From: Cenococcum geophilum 1.58
Lineage: Eukaryota; Ascomycota; Dothideomycetes; Gloniales; Gloniaceae
DNA: 64,000 bases
Reading direction: 5' to 3'
Assembly: GCA_001692895.1 (NCBI GenBank)
Contig: KV748235.1
Span: forward strand, 372,001 to 436,000
Below the pieces are notes generated by a model. That model was not told where the DNA came from. It did not search any database and saw only the letters and a program-made list of their open reading frames with translations. Both the position numbers and the translations under genes were made by a program. This document shows positions 13,930 through 21,931 of the stretch, one piece after another; positions within the stretch are counted from its first letter, which is position 1, and each line of letters opens with the position of its first letter.

Positions 13930-14510
13930 TTAGTGGTAGTATAGTGCCAGCGTAGGTTCCGTAGGCATATCGGCACAGGATCTTATTAGATTTGGGTAGC
14001 AGTATGGTGCTAGCGACGTGTTTAGGTTCCGTAGGCGAATTAGCACGGAGCTTATTAGTTTATGTGGTAGCAGTATGGTGCTAGCAACGGGGCATCTCGT
14101 AGGCGTGTTGGCACGAGGCTTGTTGGTTTAGGTAGCAGTACGATATAAGCGACGGGTTTAGGGGTCTAGGGAGCGAGGCTCTACCTAGTCGTGTTTGGGT
14201 CAGGTTGTAGGCTTATCGGCACAATGGGTTATTAGGTTTGTTTCGCAGGCGTAGTGGCGTGAGGTCTTGTCGGTACGTAGGGCAATACGTGTAGGTTAGT
14301 AGGATAGTAGTAAGGTACTAGCTTCCGTGTTCGTGTTTATATTTATATAGTAGTAGGATGTAAGCCATTAGGTTAAACCGAGGGGCAGTAACGTGCCTAT
14401 TTGTAATAGCAGTAGGATGTAAGCCATTGAGGTCGCAGGCGTATTGGCGCGATGTCTTGTTGGCAGGTCGTGATTCCACAGGCGTATTGGCGTGGTGTCT
14501 TGTCGTACTA
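13930..14510. repeat. Degenerate tandem repeat, units of about 62-71 bp
   Basis: The phrase 'GTAGCAGTATGGTGCTAGC' or a variant recurs near 13934, 13996, 14067 and 14132. It alternates with 'GTAGGCGTATTGGC' and 'GGCACGAGGCTT' phrases. The array fills most of the interior of the short LTR element. Confidence 0.65.
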
Positions 14511-14643
14511 GTTTAGAACCCCAGCGTCCTAGTCTACCCGCAGCTAGTAGCTCCTGTATCTACCCCATAGGCGTAGAAAGGCATACTCCGCGACTAGTAG
14601 CCTATAGGCCCGCTAGGTACGTTGAAAAGGGATCTAAATATAG

Positions 14644-14892
14644 TGTTACGGAAGTAGGCACGAGCTAGAATACAATATACTAAACAGGGTAGTAATTAAA
14701 GAAGGCTACATACGCGTAACTATGCGTAGTTAATATAAAGACATTTGGATAAAGAAGAAGATTCTTTGTGTGCTAGGTCGGGTATAAATAGGGGTTATAG
14801 GGGAACGTGCGTAGGTGTCTTGGGACGAACGTAAGCATAGGTCAAGAACGTCAAAACGCGCAGGGACATGAGAGCGTGTAAGTCCCGTGATA
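14644..14892. repeat. Right LTR of short LTR element
   Basis: It starts TGTTACGGAAGTAGGCACGA and ends GTCCCGTGATA. AGGGG follows. Confidence 0.8.
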
Positions 14893-15959
14893 AGGGGGAA
14901 TAGTAAGTCAGTATTTAGTTAGTAGTAGGAAAGTAAATTAATATTCTAAACGCTTTAATATCTAGGCACTCTAAGCTATATAGCTATTTAATTAAACTAT
15001 TGTATTTGGTGGGCCTATAGTACTAATTAGTAGCTTAGCTATTCTAGAAAATGCCGCACTATTTATATTATTAGGAGAGGAGCTAACGGAGGCTCTTTAG
15101 GTAATAAGCTTACCTAATTTAAAATTAACTTTGGTATAGATACGCGAGCGTATATAGAAGCCGGCTTATTAAAGAGCTAAATATAGCTCCTTAAATCGCT
15201 CCTGCTTTATTATACCTGCCTTCTATATACCTTAATAAACCTATTCTTCTATATTTTAGTAGTCACAACTATTAACTAGTGGCAACTTATTGGAGGATAG
15301 AAGTCGCCGTATCTCTCCTGTAGATATATTAGCAGCTTAGTAATTAAAAGCCTTTGCTATACTTACTATATAATCTAACTAACGGTTCTTATACTTTAGG
15401 AAAGTAAGAGGATTTAGTATAGCCGCGTAGGTATATATATCGTTATTAATCTTTATAAGCTAGGTAATAGCTCTATTAACTACGTTCTTATAAGCGGAAA
15501 CTTAATAGGGACAGCTCTTCTTTAAAATCTTCTTATTTAGCCGCCTAAGATATCTACCTCCCTCGTCCTTTTACTAGAGGTCCTCCTCTATAAGCTTCCA
15601 ATTATTATAAGTCTCTTTACTATAAGCTCTATATCTTATATAGACTCGCTATATAACCTAGCTACTACTTATATAAAGCTTACGGCCTTAGGAGAACGCG
15701 TAGTTATTAAAGCGCTATATTGCTAAGTCGTAAGTATTATAGTGCTTACTAGCTTCTAGTTTAAGTAAGTATTTAAAAGGGATTAATTAAATAGCTGCCT
15801 GTATTGCCGCGATTGTATCTTCGTTTCTTAGCTTTTTATAGGCCTTCTATTTAACTAGTTAGTTTGCTTAAGGTATAGTAGTAGTAAAAGTATTTATTTT
15901 AAATAAGAATTTAGTTCTACTTAGTGCAGAGCCTGGGGCGCCATAGCTGTATATTTATA

Positions 15960-16213
15960 GAGAGGGTTAATTAACGTTAGCGTTAACGCAATGTTGATTT
16001 TAGCGTTAATAAAATTCGTGTTTTTATTTAATTGTGTAGCGGCTCGCGGGAGGTGCCGGGGTATTAGGTAAACATTATATTTGTATAGCTTTTACTAGTA
16101 AAATAGGTGCTTAAGTAGTGTCTTAGCTGCCTTACCGCCTAAGTTTCTGCCTAATTTGGAAAAGATTTAGATAGTAAAGTTACTGCTAAGAGTTACTATC
16201 CGGATTCTATCCG
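15960..16213. repeat. Long terminal repeat of MULE type, copy A
   Basis: This end is the inverted, RIP-weathered counterpart of 18228-18378 continued at 20178-20260. Shared landmarks, read inward from the tip, are a GGATTCTATCCG tip, the hairpin word AGTAAAGTTACTG, CTTTTACTAGTAAAATAGGT and TTGTGTAGCGG. The long arm of more than 200 bp, beside a MULE-like frame, suggests a Mutator terminus. Confidence 0.55.
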
Positions 16214-17538
16214 AAAGCTTTCTAGCATTAAGGAGTAGTTATAGATTATTATTTAATTATTTATTATATGAATGTTAATTTGTGTGTAGGTTCTATATTG
16301 CTTAAAAGTTAAAGTACCTCGAACTCGTTCTATTATATAAGGTATTCCATTACGTAGGGGGGGAGGTTAAATAGGATTTGTACTATAACTAGCCGCGCTT
16401 TTTTTTCTAAGGGACTAGAAACGGGAGCTCCTAAATATTAGAAAATCCTAAAATAGGGCCTAAAAATAGGGACCCCGTTATTTCTACCGCCTCCACTATA
16501 GTAGTGCTAGGGAGTCCCCTAAAATATAGTATATACGCACCTAAATTTTAGGGGCTTAATAGGCGACTATAGTACTAGCCAATTTATAGAGGAAGTCTTC
16601 TTGGCCAGAATCCCGACTTTAAATGCTTTATTTCTCTATATCTATAAAAGACTTACTATATAGTTCTAAGTATAAAGAGGAGCGTTTAACTTAGAGAGTA
16701 AAGACCTATTTTATATAAAGTATAAGCGCTAAACTTAGAGGATTCTTAAATCTCTTAGCGTGGCAAAACTTGTTAAAATACAATCTATAATATATAATAG
16801 CGATATAACTAGCGTAAAATAGTTTATATATTAACTTTTATAAAATAGAATATAAGATAAGTAGAAGTTTGGTCGCTTATATACGCGGTAGAAAAATCTT
16901 ATTTAATACTAATTATTTCTAAATATTTAAGAATAAATTGGAAAATAAATTAAGAAATAGCTATAGAGTATATTTCTAAGACCTAAAGAGCGAGCTTTGT
17001 TAATTAGGCCTTCTTTCTAACTAGCTCTATTTACCTATAAGTTATATTATAGTTATTTACTAGCTCTTTTTAGTAAGGGCAATCTTCTATCTCTTTCTTT
17101 ATTAGCTAATAATATACTTTGCTATATAGCCTAAGGGTCAGATCGTTTCTCTTTAAGGATTGATTGTAATTGCTATTAATTAACCTAAGTATTAGTTTCT
17201 AGGCTAAGAAGGGACTGGGACTATAAGCTAAAAGACTATCTATATCTAAGGGCGTATAGTTAACAATATCTATCCCTCTACTCTTCTTCGTCTAGCCTTT
17301 ACTTTTAATAGCCACGTCTCCCTTTAATAGTACTAAATGAGATAAGCTGTATTATAGAGCAATCCTATTAAATAGTTTTGCTAGTATTTCCTAGTAGCTT
17401 TACTAGTAAAACGAACGTTATAGCTATATATTCTTAGATGTTGCTAAAAACGCTATTAAGGATTTTGTCTAAAAGAATATAGATGGTAATAATTAGTAGA
17501 GATCCTTCTATAGTATCTAGACCCGTATAGGCGGCTTA
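16214..17538. other. TA-rich RIP-mutated DNA, no recognisable gene
   Basis: The composition is that of a RIP-decayed repeat, and stops are dense in all frames. I cannot assign a family. The same material resumes after the MITE, at 17935-18227. Confidence 0.6.
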
Positions 17539-17931
17539 GGGGTCGTTTGGTTGCAAGTTTAGATTAGAATGAGGGCTTTAGAATGGATCTGATCTGGAGC
17601 TCCAATCTGATTCTGAGGCGACCGTTCGGTTGAATTCCAGTTCAACTTGACGTCAGCCACAAATTTTTGATGTTCCTCTGACCGCCCAAAAAACACGCTA
17701 AAAGTTACTAAAAAGTTGGCAACTTTACCGCATATAGAATCTGAACTGAGGTCTTGGCGTTAGTTCAAATAAGGAGCTTCGAGCTCCTCATTTGAATCTG
17801 AAGGCTTCAGATTGCATATGTCCGTGCAACCCGTAGAGCCACAGACGCGTGTTAAATCGGGAAGGAACGCGTTCATTCTGCCGGACTTTCAGTTCAGATT
17901 CAATCTGACACTTTTGCAACCGAACGACCCC
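17539..17931. mobile_element. PIF/Harbinger (Tourist)-type MITE, 393 bp
   Basis: The terminal inverted repeats are GGGGTCGTTTGGTTGCAA on the left and, at the right end, its complement with one mismatch. A 3-bp duplication TTA flanks the element (17536-17538 and 17932-17934). It carries no coding capacity. It keeps normal CA/TG content although it sits in RIP-decayed DNA, so it arrived after the RIP or escaped it. The TIR start GGGG and the TTA target fit Harbinger. Confidence 0.75.
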
Positions 17932-18505
17932 TTAAGCTTAAAGGAAAAATTGTGCCTAGAGTTTTGAAATGCCTTCTACCTTAATATTAGGGACTTTGCT
18001 AAAGATCTAGGTCTTAGACTTAAAAAATTTATCGAGCTTTTATCCTTTATTAAACTGAAACAAAGTAGTAACGAGCTCGGGCTTAATTAGGCTTTTAGCT
18101 TCTATATCGTCTAATTCTTAGCTCTTATATATCTTGTTAATTATTATATTAACCTCTTCTACGCTTAATTTAAGCGCTTTTATTCGTTATTAGGATCGCT
18201 CTTGCTAACTAAAAAAAAGAAAAGGCTCGGACAGGATCCGGGAAGTAACTCTTGGCAGTAACTTTACTGCCCGAATCTTTTGATCAGCGGCGGCCTAGCA
18301 GGCGGTAAGGGTAGCCAAGGCACTACTCGGGCACCTATTTTACTAGTAAAAGCCATACAAATGCAATGTTTACCAATACAGAGGTAGCGGTAAAAAGTTC
18401 CTGGCCCCCCATTTTCACGCTAGCCTTTGGTGGCTTAGTGTGGCGTATATTAGGCCTAGGCTAGACTTTACCGAGGCTTAGCGCGCATAGTAGGGTCACC
18501 ACGTA

Positions 18506-19916
18506 AGAGTATGGTGCAAAAAAGGTGCATAGAGGCGAAAAATTCGCTTATTTTTTCTAAGTCATTTTGCGGTAAAACTAATCATGCCTGCGTACTGTGT
18601 ATACTGCCACCTACGACCGCCTAAAAATATTACTACCGCGTTAACTTCTTCAAGCTTTAACACGCGATAATGAGCTCCCTAGCCTGTGGGCCGGCTCCAA
18701 AGAGCCATTTTAGGACCCCTACGCGTGTACGGGTCCGATTATACAGCAATGCGGGTCTTTCACAACCTTAAATCGTTAAAAAGATGAATACTAAGCACGG
18801 CGTGTTAATATCTTAATTAGTAGTTAGTTGCATCGTTGCATCTAAACGTAATCGCCGCTATAAAGCACCTGGATGTAATTATAAGCTCTTGGAACGAGCT
18901 GTCCGCTACGTAACACGGCTAATTTAATAGGGCTGGTACGGCAGACGCATGATTTACGCACGATTAATTAAGCAACTAGATCTTAAAGTCTTACGGTATA
19001 CCCTTAGCCGCGCACTCCGAAGGCACGGCTACTACCGCTGTATAGCCTATCGACGTCCCTTTATTAGCGATAAACAGCAACAAAAGCGCCTTAATTGGGC
19101 CTAACGTCACGTTAATTAGACAATTAACGCGTGGGCAACAGTGATATAGTTAGACGAATGCAGCTTTATTACCGGCGAGCGAGGAAGGCTATACATTATA
19201 AGAAGAACCGGCAAGAAGACTCATCCTGATTATATACAATTAGTATTTCGCTTAGGGAGGACGTCTTTTATGGTATGGGGAGCGATTGGTTGGGGGTAGA
19301 AGTCCAAGCTTATATTTTTAGAGAGACGATATAGTAAGAAAGGGATTAATAGTAGAGATTACGCAGAGCAGGTCCTTGAAGTAAGTGTTTATTCTCTGCT
19401 ATTTTAAACCTCTACTAACCTAAAAAAGGTAGTAGTTGGCCCATTTCTTAAAGATATGGAACCCGATACTATATTTATGGAAGACGGCGCGCTGGTTTAT
19501 AAGGGGGCAGCAAAGGCAGTTTGTAAAAGGCTTGGTATTAAAGGATTAGTAACAATTGGCCTCCAAGCTCACCAGATCTAAATCCTATTGAGAAGGTCTA
19601 GTTGTGGATAAAGGCACAGATTGTACAGATGGAGCCCTTTCCAACGTTGCTTAAGGAGCTTAAGTAGGTAGTTTAGGACCTTTGGGACGAGCTAGATCCA
19701 TACTAGGCACTTAAACATATTAAGAGCATGCAGGAGAAGTGCAAGGAAGTTATTAAATGTCAAGGATTGGCGACAAAATATTGATTGTATAGAGTTTTGG
19801 TGTAGTGTTGAGCCTCGGGACTACTTTGTACGCAGGCGTGATTGAAACTGCACGCAAAATGACTTAAAAAATAAGCGAATTTTTCGCCTCTATGCACCTT
19901 TTTTGCACCATACTCT
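18506..19916 (+). mobile_element. Tc1/mariner-type DNA transposon, 1411 bp
   Basis: TIRs of about 65 bp start AGAGTATGGTGCAAAAAAGG at 18506 and end with the complement at 19916. TA lies directly outside both (18504-18505, 19917-19918). The inside encodes one Tc1-like transposase on the plus strand. The TIRs are almost intact while the gene is broken. Confidence 0.85.
18630..19784 (+). pseudogene. Tc1-like transposase, broken
   Basis: Recognisable pieces run in order. An N-terminal helix-turn-helix part is near 18850-19080 ('LSRALRRHGYYRC'). The first catalytic Asp is in 'WLDECSFI' context near 19150. 'VWGAIGWG' is near 19280, the second Asp in 'FMEDGALVYKGAAKAVCK' near 19480, and 'WPPSSPDLNPIEKV' with the last acidic residue near 19570. 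The order and spacing (Asp to Glu in the mid-thirties) fit Tc1 DD34E-like enzymes. Several TAG/TAA codons replace likely CAG/CAA/TGG. A one-base shift separates the second Asp block from the SSPDLNPIE block. A GTAAGT...AG interval at about 19381-19425 may be an intron. The frame ends at TGA 19782-19784. Confidence 0.8.
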
Positions 19917-19918
19917 TA

Positions 19919-20049
19919 TATAACTCTCTCCTTAACACCACACTCTAGAGGCTTCTAAATATATTTTACATCTTACTGTTCGTAATAGGCAATTCATATA
20001 AAATGTATTTTGGAAGCCTCTAGAGCGTGGTATTAAGGAGAGAGTTATA
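19919..20049. mobile_element. Small palindromic MITE, 131 bp
   Basis: The ends TATAACTCTCTCCTTAACAC and the complement GAGAGAGTTATA enclose an AT-rich loop. The inverted arms are about 50 bp and contain CTCTAGAGGCTTC. TA lies on both sides (19917-19918, 20050-20051). It was inserted in the central TA of the fold-back element, and the Tc1 copy sits at its left edge. Confidence 0.75.
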
Positions 20050-20269
20050 TACGTGGTGACCCACTATGCGCGCTAAGCCTTGGTAAGGTCTAGCCTAGGC
20101 CTAATATACGCTACACTAAGCCACCAAAGGCTAGCGCGAAAATGGGGGGCCAGGAACTTTTTACCGCTACCTCTGTACTCCCCCCTGCATACCCCGCAAG
20201 CTGCCGCATGACTAAACGAAGGTGCACGTACTTTTATCATCTATTTTTACTCTTTCTTGTGCTTACGCG

Positions 20270-20850
20270 TTTTCCCCTACGCGTCTCTCTCTCTCTACGC
20301 GTCTCTCTCTCTCTACGCGTCTCTCTCTACGCGTCTCTCTCTATGCGTCTCCCTTTTTATATAAGAGAGGCACGGGCGAGACACGGGCAGTAGAGCCACG
20401 AGCAAAGCCACAAGCAGAGACACAAGTAGAGGACGAGCAGAGCCACGGGTAGGGCCGCGAGCAGAGCCACGAGCAGAGCCACGAGCAGAGCCACGAGCAG
20501 AGCCGCGAGTAGAGCCACGAGTAGAGCCACCCCTACCGACCCACTTTCCTATCTAGACTGCCCCCTTTACTTCTCTCTTTGCTTCTCTCTTTGATCCTCC
20601 CTCTGCTCCTCCCTCTACTCGTGGCTCTACTCGTGGCTCTACTCATGGCTCTACCCGTGTCTCTACCCGTGTCTCTACCCGTGCCTCTACCCGTATCTCT
20701 ACCCGTGTCTCCTTGCGTCTCCTTATGCGTTTCTTACACGTCTTATGGGGGGTTAGGTAGAGAGGTGTAAAGACAGACGCAGATATAAAGACGTAAAGAC
20801 TCGGAGATATAAAGGCGTAGAGGCGTAGAGGCGCGGAAGCGTAGAGGCGT
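20270..20850. repeat. Palindromically arranged low-complexity tandem arrays
   Basis: Four arrays lie in series: ACGCGTCTCTCTCT repeats (20270-20370), GAGCCACGAGCA repeats (20390-20530), CTCTACTCGTGGCT and CTCTACCCGTGT repeats (20610-20720), and GTAGAGGC / AAAGACG repeats (20760-20850). The second and third are reverse complements of each other, and so roughly are the outer two. The short open frames seen here are only repeat translations. Confidence 0.75.
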
Positions 20851-20857
20851 AGGTGTA

Positions 20858-21000
20858 CACCCTCCTATCAATTCCGGTTGTTAGCGCAGCCACATCTGCA
20901 CGGCCTTTTTGTAGGGGAAGTTTTGATATTTTTGCTGTTTGAGGGAAAGTAAGGCCGTGTAGATATGGCTGCGCTAACAACCGGAATTGACAGGAGGGTG
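20858..21000. mobile_element. TA-flanked MITE with inverted arms, 143 bp
   Basis: The ends CACCCTCCTATCAATTCCGG and the complement CCGGAATTGACAGGAGGGTG form arms of about 55 bp. TA occurs at both outer edges (20856-20857, 21001-21002). It interrupts a GTAGAGGC tandem array and has normal GC content, so it is a late, un-RIPped insertion. A Tc1/mariner-type MITE is the best guess. Confidence 0.75.
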
Positions 21001-21160
21001 TAGAGGCGTAGAGGTATCTCTAGGGGTAGACCCTGCTAAATTAAGCTACGACTCTAAAAAATAAGCTCTAAGCCACTAAGTTTGCACCGGCAGAATGAAA
21101 CTTGGCAGAAGATTCGGGCAGTAAAGTTACTGCCAAGAGTTACTGCCCGGATCCTGTCCG

Positions 21161-21931
21161 ATTTAAGGTAACTCACAAAACATGCTGTACGTCTGTGACT
21201 ACATAGCCCTTAAATGCGTTAATATACTCTTCGCTTCGCCATTCCATATCTTGGTTCAGGTTACAACACCCAGACAAACCACTACACTATGATTCACATG
21301 AAAAGAAGCAAATAACACGGCAGGTTTAGCAATATTTAATTCTAAGGTGACGTACAACTTAGCCCAGCTGCATACAGCTGCACCTCCACCTTTCGCAGAG
21401 CTTCTCAGAGTTGGCCACGGTGGCACTCCTCATTACCACCCCTAAATTAAACAATGTTATTAAGCAAACCCATGAACTGCGCATCCTTCGTTCGCCACAA
21501 ATGCAATAAAAAAAGCGTCTTTGGTATCACAACAGACCACGTAATGCCGAAATGCCGTCGTCGATAAGCCGTGATGCTCTGGTTTACCGTCAATTATATG
21601 CCGTGATGTCCTATGCGTCGTTATCGATACAATCGATCGTCTAAGCCGTGGTGAATTAAGAAGAAAGAGACAATGAAAGGGGCTAGAATCGGTTGAAACC
21701 AATAAATTAGCCGCTCTTGGTCAATTTTTTCGAAGTCGAAATATATAGCATCCTGTAAAACTCGTATCCAAGGCTCGCTCATGCTTTCTTTTCGCCATCT
21801 ATCCATTTACCAGTCAAACTTGTCAGATATGATCGGTCGGTAAGCATTAATAGACTCCGTCTCTTTTCTTGAGCCGCTTTCAATCGTTTTGCTCCGAAAA
21901 AATTATCCAGACTTGATGCTTGTCCACTTTT
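21161..21931. other. Spacer between transposon nest and transcription factor gene
   Basis: Unique-looking DNA of ordinary composition. Short open frames on the minus strand (around 21460-21806) have no recognisable domain and I do not call them. It must contain the 3' untranslated region of the minus-strand gene that ends at 21932. Confidence 0.5.

Larger units (their letters stand above)
13197..14892. mobile_element. Short non-autonomous LTR element (TRIM/LARD-like fossil)
   Basis: Two 249-bp LTRs (13197-13445 and 14644-14892, both starting TGTTA) enclose only 1.2 kb. The 5-bp duplication AGGGG is perfect (13192-13196 and 14893-14897). No gag or pol similarity is visible inside; instead there are degenerate tandem repeats. 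The element sits inside the decayed MULE. The right LTR keeps more C/G than the left. The family that mobilised it is unknown. Confidence 0.8.
1..16213 (-). mobile_element. Decayed Mutator-like (MULE) element, split by LTR elements
   Basis: The stretches 1-714, 12426-13191 and 14898-16213 share the same TA-rich, RIP-mutated composition and are separated only by elements with perfect target duplications, so I read them as one older element. On the minus strand, 15300-15900 gives a stretch containing 'AAILNPLTF', 'YIVSIAKAFNY' and 'EIRRLLSSNK', which resembles the region after the N-terminal zinc-finger domain of fungal MULE transposases. 12850-13080 (minus) resembles the MULE catalytic core ('NVYISN', 'ASFILAIEKL'). 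The right end, at about 15960-16213, carries a long terminal repeat. The left end lies outside the window. The transposase is broken by many stops of the RIP type. The family call rests on motif resemblance only. Confidence 0.45.
18379..20175. mobile_element. Fold-back MITE, arms separated by later insertions
   Basis: The arms 18379-18503 and 20052-20175 are near-perfect inverted repeats of about 125 bp. They start CAGAGGTAGCGGTAAAAAGT and end CCGCTACCTCTG. TA flanks both sides (18377-18378, 20176-20177). Joined, the arms would meet at CACG-TA-CGTG, so the original element was almost a perfect palindrome of about 250 bp. Its central TA received the small MITE (19919-20049). Confidence 0.75.
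18228..21160. mobile_element. Non-autonomous element with MULE-type ends, containing a nest
   Basis: The left tip CGGACAGGATCCGGGAAGTA (18228) is the inverted match of the right tip CCCGGATCCTGTCCG (ending 21160). The two share about 50 bp, including the hairpin word GGCAGTAACTTTACTGCC. The left arm also matches copy A at 15960-16213 once the fold-back insertion (18379-20175) is removed. The net length without that insertion is about 1.1 kb. I see no transposase of its own and no clear 9-11 bp target duplication. Confidence 0.55.

Noticed and set aside
20142-20980. Several open frames of 60-85 codons with Arg-Leu-Ser repeats
   Set aside because: They translate simple tandem arrays and MITE arms.
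18219-21169. 9-bp MULE target duplication around 18228-21160
   Set aside because: The flanks share only a weak AAGG-like core; not enough to claim.
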